A DNA stretch of 64,000 nucleotides from Agriotes lineatus (GCA_940337035.1 CALNHX010005213.1:47397-111396), one strand, 5' to 3'. Shown: positions 34,641 through 46,265, numbered from the stretch's first letter. Numbers and translations are program-made. Notes: generated from the sequence alone by a model not told the origin.

Positions 34641-34690
34641 ATGCCCGTTAATGATAATTCCCGTTAATTACAATTCCCGTTAATGATATG
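34640..34690. repeat. Short tandem repeat of a CCCGTTAATGATAATT-type unit
   Basis: CCCGTTAATGATAATT, CCCGTTAATTACAATT and CCCGTTAATGATATGC follow each other with a 16-bp period, preceded by a partial copy. Located just upstream of the FLYWCH/Mutator-like gene. Confidence 0.75.
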
Positions 34691-34850
34691 CATTCTTCAA
34701 AGACAAAACGTATTTAGTGACAAACCCCAAAGTATAAATTGACGTTTACCCTTCGATTTCATCAGTTTGTCACAATTCGTTAGTTCAGCAAGTTCTGCAA
34801 AATGCAAACCTTAGTTATCGACTTCATCTACAGCCAACGGTGTCAAAAAA

Positions 34851-36999
34851 ATGTTGGTGGTAAATGACTTCAAATTTAAGAAGCAAAAAGTTTTAAAAAA
34901 TGGGAGGATCTTGTTGTACTGTGGGGAGTCCGGTTGTACTGCGAAATGTCACAGCGACGGTAAGTTTGTTTTTCGTATTATTACTTAAACTAATTTTTTA
35001 TTGTCTATCAATTACCATTTGTAACAAATTTGGAATTATTGTAAAAAGATGAAAATACAAATTAGAGTACTTTTTTTCACGAGCGGGAGAATTTATCAAT
35101 TTCTATGGAACAAAAATCGTAACAGAAATAACAAATTATTCCCTACATTATTCATTATAATTCAAAATTCTACCTAGGGAGTTTAATTATGAGCCAAAAA
35201 TTTAAACAACAACCGTTGTCATGATCTTTTTAATTTTATTAGGTACCATTGGTAATTAGTATATGCATGTCACTGGAATGCGGTTTCACTGTACATAAAG
35301 GCAGCTAAATAATTTTTTTTAAAGCAATCAATATAAGTTTTTTACCCACTATGCAGGCAGTTAAGATGTATCTTTTTTGTAACAATATAATTTTGTAAGT
35401 CAAAATGTAGTCAACTATGATTAAATAAAAAGCAGCGTTTCAAGTAAAGTCACAGTAGCGATTAAGATAAAAGAGCAAAATTGCAAATACTATAAAATCT
35501 TAATTTTTTTTAACCGCGTTTATGCAAAGCCGTAAGAATTTGTTATTTGAAGGCAGGAATCAGGAATTTGTTATTGAAGTCAGCTCACAAAAATGCACAA
35601 ATTTTATTCAACCATATGTAAAGCAGATTTAACAAATTACCGAACTATGTAATTCAAACGGGCTTTGCATAAAAAATTTTGAAAAAGAAACCTTACTTGG
35701 GCCGTGACTAAAATAGTATATAATTACAACAACCTGTAAAAAAAAGTTTTTATGTGTGTTTCAGAAAACGAGGAAAATATTTTATTAGATAATGTTTCCT
35801 ATAATCATCGGTCTGATTTACAAAAATTAAACCGGGAGGCTGTCAGCAATTCTTGCAAGCGGAAAGCGGCAGAAGACATCTGCGAAAAACCTTCTAAAAT
35901 TATCAATTTAGAAGTAGCCCATTCCTCGTACAAGGAGAACCTGACGTCGAGGAATGTAGATTTGATTAGACACAACATTTGCCGAAATCGTCAACGGGCT
36001 ACCTTCAAAACACCCCGTACAATGCAAGAGGTACACGAAGTCATCGAGTCTTCTCCTACGCTGACGGATGGACAGGAGTCGTTTATATTAAAAAATAATG
36101 CCGAAAATAATATCATAATATATGGATGTGTTAGCAATTTAAAATGTCTAGCGGATTCAGATAACTATTATATGGACGGCACTTTTAAATATTGTTCTAA
36201 ATTCTTTTATCAATTTTTTACTGTTCACTGCGTTCGAAATGGCTATTACATTCCCTTAATTTTTTGTCTACTGCCAAATAAGCATTATTCCAGTTATTGC
36301 AAAGCTTTACATAGTATTGTACGTATCTCTTCGAAAATTAACATATCCCTGCCCATTTCTTTAATTGTAGTTGATTTCAAGAGCGCTGTTCATTAAGCGG
36401 TGAATATTGTTTGGCCTTCAGCAAAAATTTTCGGTTGTAGATTCCACTTAGGACAAGCGTGGTACAGAAAAATCCAAAATTTGGGTTTAGTTAATGTATA
36501 TACTCGTACACCATGGCTCCAACATCTTTTTGGTTTACCCTTTCTTGACCCGGAACAAGTTGGTGACTGTTTTGTAAACCATTTCATGGCGGATATTCCT
36601 TTATCTTCTTCTTTTTCCAAGCTAGCAGATTATCTAGTAGATAACTACATTAGTGAAGATGCCACATTTCCACCTTCTTTATGGGCTTCTAACTCTTCTC
36701 ATCTATACCTTACCACCAATCCATGTGAATCTTTTCATTAACATTTTTCTGATCCTTTTTATCATACCCACCCTAATATTAACATCTTTCTTGTTACTCT
36801 CGTACGTTTTCAAACTTCCGTTTACATAAAAATTCAAAATATAACAAATAGACCCATAATTAAAAAGAAAGCTGTGCGTCGAGCAGAAATGTTTGTGCAA
36901 CAAAAACTGCACGGATTAGAGTCGGGTAGTACTAGTCAATACGAGTTTGTTAAATCCGTTGGGCATAGGTATAAGGTTGTAAATAATTTGAATTTGTGA
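34851..36999 (+). pseudogene. FLYWCH-finger Mutator-like (MULE) transposase, two exons, two in-frame TAA
   Basis: Exon 1 (ATG 34851 to 34959) encodes VVNDFKFKK.KVLKNGRILLYCGESGCTAKCH, a FLYWCH zinc-finger half with its Cys pair. A GTAAGT donor follows. The acceptor TTTCAG ends at 35764, and joining the two keeps frame and brings the distal His (NH.SD) into place. Exon 2 then gives YMDGTFKYC (first catalytic Asp), VVDFKSAVH (second Asp), GCRFHLGQAWYRKIQ and NPCESFH (catalytic Glu region), in MULE order. TAA at 36394-36396 follows SAVH and TAA at 36739-36741 follows CESFH, both in the otherwise open frame that runs on to TGA 36997-36999. The intervening frame is well preserved, so the element decayed recently. 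No terminal repeats were identified. Confidence 0.75.
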
Positions 37000-37074
37000 A
37001 TGACATTTATAATCTTTTTATTTTTTATTTTGATATTTGCGCTTCGACTGCCGACGCCATTAGCGCAGTCTTGC

Positions 37075-40000
37075 TTACACAGATATATTTATAGATTTGA
37101 CAAAATTTAATAAATTCTTAACACTACTGTCTGTATTTTTGAATACTGTTTCCATGCTATCCGGTAGCTGATTTTGTATTCTTTGTGGGTGGAATTTTGG
37201 GCACTCAATAATTATGTGTTTAACTGTTAGTTGAACATTACACAGTTCACAAGTTGGAGGATCTTGTCTTTGGAGAAGATGGTCATGTGTGGCACGAATA
37301 TGTCCAGTTGCCAATCGGTTTAGATGGGTTTCTTCTTTGCGGGTTAGTTGAACCTTGAGTGATGACTTTTGTGGGAATGATTTCACACTACGTAGTTTAT
37401 TCCCTTCAATTTCCCGCCATGACTGGTTCCATTTGTCGGTTATTCTGTTTCTTACAGTTGCCTTCATGTCGGTTGCCGTAATGGTATTTATCGTCTGCTC
37501 TATCGTGGTTGTGCGCTTGGCCGCTTCATCGACTTGATCATTTCCTTTGATCCCTATATGGGATGGGATCCATACGATGATTACGCTGTTCTGGCTTGCC
37601 GTGAGTTGGTTAAAGAGAGAGTGGATTTCGGAGACGTATGGGTTATCATTGGTTACGTCTTTGATGCTTTCGATTGCGCTAAGCGAATCTACCATGAGGA
37701 TGTATTTATCTGGTGGGAAATTGCTGATAAATTCAAGGGCCATTTTAATGGCATAAAGTTCTGCTGTGTGTATTGAGCTGTTTACATTTAGTTTATATGA
37801 TTCGATGTGATTTCCCACTTTAAATGCAGATCCGATATTGTCGTTTATTTTTGATCCATCTGTATATATATGTTGATGGTCAGGGTATTTATGGAGTGTT
37901 TCCTTCAGAGACTCTTTGTAAACGGCAGGTAGGGTTTGTGATTTTACGAATTGCGTAAGGGATGTATTAATTTCAGGAATACGAACGGTCCAGGGTGGGA
38001 GGATTTTGTTCTGTGTAGGGATTGACGATAGGCTGAGGTTTAAATTCTCCATAAGGTTTTTTGCTTTATTTAGGATAGGGGGGGGGGGGTTAAGGACGGC
38101 TTCAGTTTAAAGGTATTTTCAAAGGAGGGTTTGAGTGCTTCACTATAGTTCGGATGACTTGGGTTTGTTACAACGCTTAGAAGGTAGTTAAGCAATTGTT
38201 GTTCTCGGCGGAGTTCTGGGGGCAATTCTCCTGTAATGCCGTATATGCTTTGGATAGGACACGTTCTGTGGACGCCGGAAACAAGTCGTAGTCCAGAATT
38301 GTAGATTGAATCTATCTGCTTGAGGAATCTTTTACTGCATGTTGCATAGATAAAGCTCCCATAATCGATTTTAGATCGAAGTAAAGCCTTGAATACTGTC
38401 ATCAGGGTAGTCTGATTTGCTCCCCACGATTGGTGTGAAATTACTTTTAATAGGTTTAAAACTTTTTGACAATTATTTTTCAGGCCTAGGATGTGGGGAT
38501 GCCATGTTAGTTTAGAATCTAATGTTATTCCTAAATAAGTGATTTCGTTCACGTATGTTAAATAAGAATTGTCCAGTTTTATGGGAGGTGTAGAGGGTCG
38601 TCTTTTCCTGCTGAAGGTTATGCACTTTGATTTTTCTGTAGAGAAGGTTAGACCATTTTCTTGGCTCCATTTGTGTAGTGACGTCATAGCTTGTTGTAAT
38701 TCTTTTTGCATGTAGTTTATATCTTTATTTGAGGTATATATTATCAGATCATCGGCGTACATGAGATACTTCACAGAATTTGCTAAATAACGTCCAATAT
38801 CATTTGTAGCTACCAGAAACAGTATCACACTAAGTACAGAGCCCTGTGGGAGGCCCCTTTCTTGTGTGTATTCCTTTGAAATGTATCTTCCGAGTCTTAC
38901 TTTAAATTTCATGTTCTGCGAAAAGTTGTTTATGAAGTTAATCATATTTCCTTTGATGTCCCATTCTGTTAAAGTGTTTAGTATTTTCTTAACATTGATG
39001 CAGTCGAAAGCGTTATGGATATCCAAAAATACTGCAATTAACTGTTCGCCATTTACAAAGGCGTTTCTAATGTCGGTTTCTAATTTTACTATATTGTCCA
39101 TGGTCGACCGTTTCTTTCTAAATCCGCTTTGGTAAGGTGTGATGAAATTGTTACTTTCAATATGGTAAGTAAGTCGTTGGGTTACCATGCGTTCCATGGT
39201 CTTGCTTAGCGTACTTGTTAATGCGATTGGACGATAGCTAGAGGCTTTTGTTTTATCCTTGTGTGGTTTTATTATTGGCATAATTATTGATTGTTTCCAT
39301 TGATTAGGAAAGATGTTGTTCTCCCAAATACGATTATATAAGGCAAGTAGAATTTCTTTAAACGTTTCTGGAAGGTGCTTTATCATTTGATAATGAATTT
39401 TGTCTGGACCAGGCGAGGTGTTTCTGGCTACAATTAGGGCTGTATCAAGTTCAGACATGTTGAAGGGGGTGTTATATATTTCTTTGTTTTGTGTGATAAT
39501 TGGTTCTTTATTCTCTGCATTGACTGTCTTGTTCTGTGAGTTCGATCTGAACGCAGTTTGAAAATGTTTCGCTAAAATGTCTGCTATTTCCTCTTGATTT
39601 GTCGTTAACAGATTTGGTTGTTTTTGAATGGCCTGTATTTCGAAGGAGGTTGTTCTGCCTTGGATTTTTCGCACCTTTTGCCATACTTCTTTTATTGAGG
39701 TTTGTACGTTAATGGAGCTTACAAAATTTGTCCAGGATTTCTGCTTGCTGATCTTGATGATTCTCCTAGCTTGAGCTCTGAGTTTTTTAAATTCTACCAG
39801 GTGTTCAGTTGTTTGGTATTTGCGGTATCTATTGAACGCTTTATTTTTTTCTTTGACTGCTTTGTAACATTCATTGTTCCACCAGGGAACTGTATATTTG
39901 TAAGGGCTACCTCTTTTAACTGGAATTGAAGTCGTTGCTGCGTTAATGATGGCTTCTGTGATATTCTCTACATGGTCGTTGATGTCTAGGGGAATATGGA

Positions 40001-40751
40001 AAAACGCTGAGATTTGAAGAAGTTGCTGATATAACATCCAATTTGCTTCGGATAGTTTCCATTTTGTATTAGGAATATTGATATGTCTGGGTTGGTTAGT
40101 TGTTATTAATATAGGGAAGTGGTCACTGTCGTATAGATTGGAGAGTACCGACCATGCTATAATGGGGGCTACTTTGGCGTGACTAAAAGATACGTCAATT
40201 GCTGATAGGGAATTTGTGCGTGCGTTGAAATGCGTTGGGCTTCCATCATTTAACAAAACCAGTTGGTCAAAGTTTTCCAAGATTTTTCCTATCACTTTGC
40301 CCTTTGTGTTTGTTGGAGGGTTTTTATTATCCCATAATCTACTGTGGGCATTCAAGTCTCCTATCAATATGTACGGAACGGGAAGCTGATTGATTAGATT
40401 CTCGATATCTTTTTCTTCCAGGGTCGAATCGGGCGGAATATAAATGTTACAAATAGTTAATTTATACGGGGACCATATATTAACGGCTATAGCTTCTAAT
40501 TTGCTATTTAACTGTAGATGTTCGGAATGGATGTTTTGTTGTACACCAATGCTGACTCCTCCACTGGCATGTTGGGTTAGTCGACACCTGCTATATGTAT
40601 TGTAATTTTTCAGTATTGTAGATTTGTCCATTTTTAGATGTGTTTCCTGCAGGCAAAGTATGTCTGGTTGATGGTCAGAGAGAAGAATTTGTATATAATT
40701 TAAGCGGGTGTAAAACCCATTGCAGTTTAACTGTATTAATTTAATTTTTAT
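37075..40751 (-). pseudogene. I-clade LINE ORF2: endonuclease, reverse transcriptase, RNase H (one homopolymer shift)
   Basis: The protein nicks target DNA, copies the LINE RNA and degrades the template. ORF2 opens at about 40751, upstream of the first ATG (40631), because the endonuclease motifs QLNCNG and CLQETHL lie before it; no in-frame ATG precedes them. Then come IGDLNAHS..WDN and SDHFPI, the RT blocks NA-rich linker, SYRPIALTS, SGFRKKRSTMDN, FLDIHNAFD (motif A Asp present), LPQGSVLS and YADDLIIY (catalytic, intact), and an RNase H with TDGS, AELYA, VDSLSA and GNDQVDEAAK, all four acidic positions present. The single visible break is a 12-G run (38078-38089) that shifts RNase H out of frame; a 13- or 10-residue run would restore it. 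Confidence 0.85.
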
Positions 40752-40753
40752 AT

Positions 40754-42120
40754 TTAGAAATAAGTATCGGAGTCCATTAATTGGGACTCAGAAGCTGAAG
40801 TGGTTTGGCTAGTCATTAGTTTTTGTTGTTTTTCAATTGTATTGATTATTCTGGTAAAGCGATATTTAATTTTTCTATGTGACAGTACGCTATGGAAATC
40901 TTTGAGAGTTTTAAGGAGCGTGTCTGTGTCTTGTAAAAAGGTTTTAGCTATTACTAACGGATTTGGGGAGGAGTAGATATCCCTTATAAATTTTGAGAAC
41001 TCTGTATATGTAAAATTATACCTATTTGGTTCTGCTGAAAGTAGATTTTTTATGGGTTCAAGTAATTCGTCTAATGATGGCTGTTCTTCGGTGGGATCGA
41101 ATTTTGCTCGTTTTGGTTTTTGGGAGGATGATTTTTTTCTTCTTCTTAGTTTCGGCTTGTACCTCTTCATCTGTAGAGTCTTTTGTTAGAGGCTTAACTG
41201 TTTTACTAGTACTTTCCTTTCTGCTGGCGATTAGGGTTTCTATTACCTCTGTGTCTTCAAGTACTGGTGTTTCAGGGTTTTCGGTAGTGGTAGATTCTAA
41301 CGGTCTTTTTTTGTTTTCTACTCTTAGATGTTCCGTTAATTCGGGCGATATTTTCGTGCACTTGGAAGAGACATGTCCTAATTCATTACATTTGAAGCAT
41401 TTTAGCTCATCGAATTGCACAAATAGCCGATAATTTTCATTGTCGTAGTTAAGCATAATTGAATCTGGTAGGTTGTGTGGGCTATCCTGAGGGAGTATAT
41501 AAAGGAATCTACGAAAACTGATGATATGGGAGTATTCTGTCTCGGATAATCCTGCTCTAATAAAATAAATAGGTGATACTGTTTTTATTTTGAGTTTATG
41601 CAACTCCTGTTCTATTATTTCATTTGGGATAAATGGTGGTACGTTAGACAAAATAATTTTCTTTGAGGGGGTAATCAGTCTTCGTAAATTTATTTGGTTT
41701 TCATTTATAGTTATTTGCTGACGGTCACGAAGGAGTTCTTCTACCACAGATTTGTTTTATAGGTATATACAGATTCTTTCGTTTGAAATTCTCGATGCAG
41801 CAATTATATTTTTTGGGGTTACTATTTGGCCGATAGCAAAAATGTATTCTTTTATTTTGATGCCTTCTACAGCGTTGAGAATAATTCCTTGTTCTTTGCT
41901 GGGATATTTAAAGCCGGTTTTGGTAATGTTTGAGTATGATGTTGTATTTACAGTATTATTTGATGATTTGTTTATGTTTGAGGTGGTATTATCAGCTGTA
42001 CCTCTTTGGCTGGAGGTTCTGCTGCTTTCCGGTTGGTTTCCTTCCATTGTTACTGTGTTTATGTCGGATAGGGGTGAAGCCGTGGGCTCCCGCCCAGGCA
42101 GAGGAATTTTGCGAATTTGA
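40754..42120 (-). pseudogene. I-clade LINE ORF1 (gag-like, CCHC zinc knuckle), one TAA and one shift
   Basis: ORF1 proteins bind the element RNA. Segments in order on the minus strand: a Ser/Asn-rich N-terminus, YPSKEQGIILNAVEGIK, ASRISNERICIYL, TAA at 41757-41759, NLRRLITPSKKIILSNVPPFIP, a RNA-recognition-like fold, CFKCNELGHVSSKC (one CCHC knuckle, about 41398-41439), an acidic/Lys-rich linker with a one-base shift at a poly-A/T run near 41107-41113, and LSHRKIKYRF to TAA 40754. The stop at 41757 and the shift are the only lesions seen. The upstream start lies in the region before 42120; the open frame may begin at 42078 or further upstream. Confidence 0.75.
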
Positions 42121-42344
42121 TAGGTAGGATTAGGGATGGGCGCGTGACGTGAAAACAGTCGTGTCACGTCGTGTCACGGCGTGTCACGTCGTGAACGTGA
42201 CTAATATTTGAAAATCGTGACGTGAACGTGAGTGAAAATTTCCAAGGCGTGATTCACGTTTCACGTTAATTTCACGTTAAATATTTAGTAACGAATAAAA
42301 AACTGCAGGGTGCAGCAACTTTTAAATTCATTAAATCACAAATT

Positions 42345-42820
42345 GTGCCAAACAAGTTACATTATGTGGTTTTATTTTTGGACCCTAATTATAAATCCTT
42401 AAAGTTCATACCCTCACATAAAAGAGAAGATTATAATGCAAATAAAACTATAGATGATAATGATGAAATACATAGCAAACGACTCAAAACTGGTACATCA
42501 GCATCAGATTCTTATCTTTCTACACTTAGAGATAGCTCTGACGATGGCACATGTAATTAGGATGATGTCGAAACAGAACTAAATTAGTATGTTAAATTAA
42601 AATTCGGAAATGTAGATGACATTTTAGGATTTTGGAAAAACAGTGTAAATACTCCACTGTTAAAAAAACTTGAGAAATTTTAAACATACCTGCAAGTTCC
42701 GCTACAAGCGAAAGAGTATTTTCTACAGCTGGGCTAATTTTAGAAGAGCGCAGAATTCGACTTAACGCTGAAAATGTTGATTACATATTATTTTTAAATC
42801 AACATTTTAATGTTTAGATG
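42345..42820 (+). pseudogene. hAT-D transposase C-terminal fragment
   Basis: The frame at 42345-42560 reads LHYVVLFLDPNYKSL, then an acidic stretch. After stops and shifts, GFWKNSVNTPLLKKL and ATSERVFSTAGLILEERRIRLNAENVDYILFLNQHF follow (about 42690-42815). SERVFS...LNAENVDYILFL is the hAT dimerisation signature of the hobo/Ac type. The catalytic core is absent, so the element depends on another transposase. Confidence 0.75.
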
Positions 42821-43113
42821 TGTAGATGAACTTATTATTCTAATAAAAGTAAAGGTTTGTTTTTTATACTTGGCTAACGCTGAAAATGTTAATTACGTTT
42901 TATTATTAAACCAGAAATGTATTGTGTAGATGTGTAAATAAACTTATTTATAGAAAAGTACCTAATACTATGTTTTGTATACTCGACTTAACACTGAAAA
43001 TATTGATTACGTTTTAATTTTAAACCAATTTATTGTGTACTTGTGTAGATACAATTATTATTCTATTAAAAGTAATGTTTTTTTGTATACTCCCCTTAAC
43101 GCTGAAAATGTTG
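42761..43113. repeat. Four-copy tandem duplication of the transposase tail
   Basis: CTTAACGCTGAAAATGTTGA at 42761 recurs, diverged, at 42873, 42987 and 43095 (periods 112, 114 and 108). The first copy is coding (LNAENVD of the hAT-D transposase); the others carry the 3' flank with them. Copies therefore arose after a transposase gene fragment was already present. Confidence 0.8.
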
Positions 43114-43739
43114 ATCCTTGTACGTAAAAGTACTTTCAAACCTACGAATTAAAAGTGTTGCCTAGCTGTACCCCTTCTGTACTCATACCAATAAAGGAAA
43201 CGCCAATTCCAATGACAGCTTTTAGTATTAAAAGTAATATCTTTGAAGACAGCTGCAAGAAATATATTTGCGAGAAATCAGTATTTATCCCTTGTCGAAG
43301 TTATTGTAATAAATTTTCATTTTTTTCTTTTTATGTCAACTATTCTGATTGCAACATATCACGTAAATTATGTCAGGTGCAAAACATATTTTTAGTTCTC
43401 TTTAGGGTTTTTTCATTGGTTTTAAATTTGAACATTCTGTTCTATCTGAATTTAAATTTTGAAATAAAAGCTGCGTGTCACGTCGTGAGTGGCGTGTCAC
43501 GCCGTGAACGTGAGTGAACGTGAGCGTGAACGTGCGTGAACGTGACTGTTTAAAGCCAGCGTGAAACGTGCGTGACGTGTGCGAAAAATCACTCACGCGC
43601 CCATCTCTGGGTAGGATGCAGTATGGGATTATTGCTTAAATATAAGGTTACCGTTTATGCCTTGAATATATAGTACGCCTGCTGCGCTTTGTTGATAACG
43701 GTCACTGCACTCGCTCTATCGTACGTCCGCACACGCTCA

Positions 43740-44208
43740 CGGTTTTGTTAGAACTCCATTTATAATCTTAATAATTCGACATAGGACAGTGCAAGTTTTA
43801 GATTTAAGTACTTAAATAGGGCATTGTCATGTATTGTTAAGAATAGTTATAAAATCGTGATAAATTTATTTGTTTCAAATTTTATTTATGTGTTTCTTTC
43901 AGGTGTAAAATAAGTGATCGTGTTTTACAGCTATATAGAGCTTTAAAAAGTATATCCAGTTGGCCAATCGCTGGTTACGAGATAACCGGTCGCCGAAGGT
44001 ACCTCGGTTACGAGTTGGCCTATTGTGTGAATTGCTAAATTAAATCCCGGATTAAAAAGTTACAAGTTGGCCCGTGCCCTTTCGGCAAACAGTCGAACTT
44101 GGAGGTATGAAGTAACATATCAAAAGAAAGCTCATTAAAAAGGTTTTTCAAAAATATACAAGACGATCTATTTGAAAAAAATTTAAATAATTAGATTTGC
44201 TAATGTCG
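43740..44208. other. Unassigned interval with short GTTGGCC/GGTTACGAG phrases
   Basis: No gene. Phrases such as GGTTACGAGATAACC and GGTTACGAGTTGGCC (43970-44020) and GTTACAAGTTGGCC (44060) form a loose minisatellite like those at 28731, 34640 and 47876. A diverged inverted copy of the repeat at 33631 lies near 44105-44185. Confidence 0.45.
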
Positions 44209-44440
44209 AGCACCCTGTATAGCATTAATACCCAGATCCATTTGCACTTAAAAGGTGGCCCGAAAATTATAATTGTTTTCTGTTGCCTACAGCAGCCGCC
44301 TGAAGTTCAGCCTTTTTTTCGCATAAAATCGTTAAAATCTCCAAAACAGTTGACGTTAAACCCATACAACTTTATATAAAAATGATGAATATTTCAATGC
44401 AAAACCTTTAGGCTACCCAAATATAGGGCATTATAGGTTC
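44209..44440 (-). repeat. Dispersed repeat, copy 2 (inverted relative to 29111)
   Basis: Begins CACCCTGTATAGCATTAATACC on the plus strand and shares the same internal order as the complement of 29150-29425, including a CCGCC tract and a CAACTTTATATAAAAATGATG-type block. Confidence 0.65.
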
Positions 44441-45167
44441 TACTAAATTTGATTACATAACATTTTAAAATAGAGGTAAAATAATAAATTATCTTTCAAA
44501 TTCCAGCTACTTACCATTTCTAGCGCTTTGCAAATGCTTCCTTTTGCTTTTCCTTTGCGCACTATATGTTAAAGATTTTTTTGAATTAACACCCACTTTA
44601 TAATTAATTACGCAAGTATAGAAGGGGCAAAAATCCAATTACAGAGCAACACAAGTATTCCCGAATTTTAAGACGGTTAAAAAGGAGAATAAAATTGTAA
44701 GATGCAATATGCTTCTATGAAGGCAAGTACCTTACTGGCAAACGAATTGCAAACTGTGTGTCAACAAAATTTAATCCCAGTAAGGTATGCAATCAATAAG
44801 AAGCTGCTTATCATAACTACTATGTAATGAGTCTTTGTTAATGAGATTTGCATAGACTTAAATAGTTTCATTTAGCAATCTGAAACCGGAAAATTATAGC
44901 CGATTGTTTAAAATTTCATTAAATATTCAAATCCAAGTAGATATATTTTGCATAGAATTTTATTTGGGTTCATTTTAATCAAGTGCGTTAGTCAGTTCTG
45001 GTAACTAATGAAACGTCTATTTAAAATCGTTCATTCCTAAATTAAAAGCCAAGTGTCACTTCTTTTTCACTGAGTGAAAGAAAGTGGCACTTCACGCACT
45101 GAACTAAATTTAATAAAGCCTACTTTCTTAAATGTTAAATGTTAAAAAATATATTTATATGTTATGA
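44441..45167. other. Unassigned AT-rich interval
   Basis: No gene or repeat is recognised; open frames are short. Confidence 0.4.
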
Positions 45168-45169
45168 TA

Positions 45170-46013
45170 CGAGGAGCGTTCAAATATAAATTACAATTTA
45201 ATCTTTATTCAAAAACAAACAGAAGGACTCTAATGTAAATCATGTCATTATTTTTCTATTCAGTTTCCCTCTCTTTTAATAAACTGGTGCCACCTTTCCG
45301 GAAGTTTCTGTATTCTACGAGATAAAATTCTTTTGGCTGCTAAAACTCCCAAGTTTGAAAAATTTTAATGACTTCTTCATTACAAAGATGTATTTTTCTC
45401 CTAAAAACTTTTTTAAGGGTCCAAACAAATAAAAATCTGGGCAGAAAGGTCGGAAATATATGGTAAATCTGGCCGCATTGTCCATTTCAATTTTCGAATC
45501 GTAGTCAGCGTGTGAATAGCATTATCCTGTAAAAATCAAACAAAGAATTCGCGTTTTTTTTCAAGCTACCCTTACTGATATTTAATGCAGAACAAAAGTC
45601 TTTCACTGTAATTCGACGATCGTTTCAAATAAGTGTATTTTACACTGTCAGCATTCTCTGTTCTCAATGTTTTTGGACGACGAGAATGCGGTTTATTCTA
45701 GGCACCTTTGCAGACATCTTTACTCTTACTCTTGACTCCTTTTGTAAACACTAATGTCTGATAGTGATTGCGCAACAAACTGTCTTTCAACTCTTACACA
45801 AATTTCTTATGGTTTGATATCTTCGTTGATAATAAATTTACTAATAATGCGGTGTTTGATGCTTGAATGCACTGCCACTTCACTCATGCTTGCCAATTGA
45901 ATGAAAACGAATTGTGACGACTTAACGACTGAATGAAGTTAGTACTTGTTCCAGAGCATGTCTTTGTCTTTGGCGCGCAATTAAAATTATAATTCATATT
46001 TGAATGCTCGTCG
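45170..46013 (-). mobile_element. Internally deleted mariner-type element
   Basis: Tips CGAGGAGCGTTCAAATATAAA and its complement TTCATATTTGAATGCTCGTCG are inverted, with TA on both sides (45168-45169 and 46014-46015). On the minus strand the interior (about 45500 to 45240) encodes the mariner C-terminus: PLKKVFRRK, NEEVIKIFQTWEF, QPKEFYLVEYRNF.KGGTSLL, with a stop and shifts. The N-terminus and the first two catalytic Asp residues are not recognisable. At 844 bp this is shorter than a full mariner of about 1.3 kb. Confidence 0.75.
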
Positions 46014-46078
46014 TACTATTTGAAAAGGTACCTACGATATTTAACTCAAAAATAACTTAATAAGTACTTTATGTAACT

Positions 46079-46165
46079 AGTCCTCAAACCAAGGCTTTAG
46101 GGACGAGTCGTAATGTTTCCGTAATATGAAGATGAGTCCTCTAAAGCTAAGCCATTTGAGGACGT
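46079..46165. repeat. Hairpin, about 87 bp
   Basis: GTCCTCAAACCAAGGCTTTA (46080) and its near-complement ending TTTGAGGAC (46162) pair, as do GGGACGAG and GATGAGTCC-type blocks. It precedes another foldback by 100 bp. Confidence 0.6.
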
Positions 46166-46265
46166 GTTGCATACAACGTTTTTTTGTATTAGCTCTCCAA
46201 ATATTATAATATGAAGTTTCAATTACCATTAACGCGGCATTATATTATGAGGCAGCGCGAACATG

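Larger units (their letters stand above)
42131..43609 (+). mobile_element. hAT-D element (1.48 kb) with 8-bp target duplication
   Basis: GGTAGGAT flanks both ends (42123-42130 and 43610-43617). Tips are TAGGGATGGGCGCGTGA and the complement of CAGAGATGGGCGCGTGA. Both subterminal zones are dense in CGTGAC/GTCACG motifs (about 42147-42275 and 43470-43590), as transposase-binding regions of hAT elements often are. The inside carries a C-terminal fragment of a hAT transposase and a four-copy tandem repeat. It inserted into the 5' part of the I-clade LINE. Confidence 0.85.
37010..43740 (-). mobile_element. Nearly complete I-clade LINE, interrupted in its 5' region by a hAT element
   Basis: Two ORFs in the order ORF1 (nucleic-acid binding, CCHC knuckle) and ORF2 (endonuclease, reverse transcriptase, RNase H). 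The presence of RNase H after RT, with the gag-like ORF1, is characteristic of the I clade and relatives. The 3' end near 37010-37070 has an A-rich AAATAAAAAATAAAAAG on the minus strand. The 5' region continues past the hAT insertion (42131-43609) to roughly 43740, a boundary I place only approximately. It is adjacent to the MULE pseudogene on its 3' side. Confidence 0.8.

Noticed and set aside
37355..37776. Plus-strand frames opposite the RNase H and similar frames opposite LINE ORFs (38866-39135, 41026-41433, 55611-55838, 57118-57462)
   Set aside because: Antisense shadows of the LINE genes.
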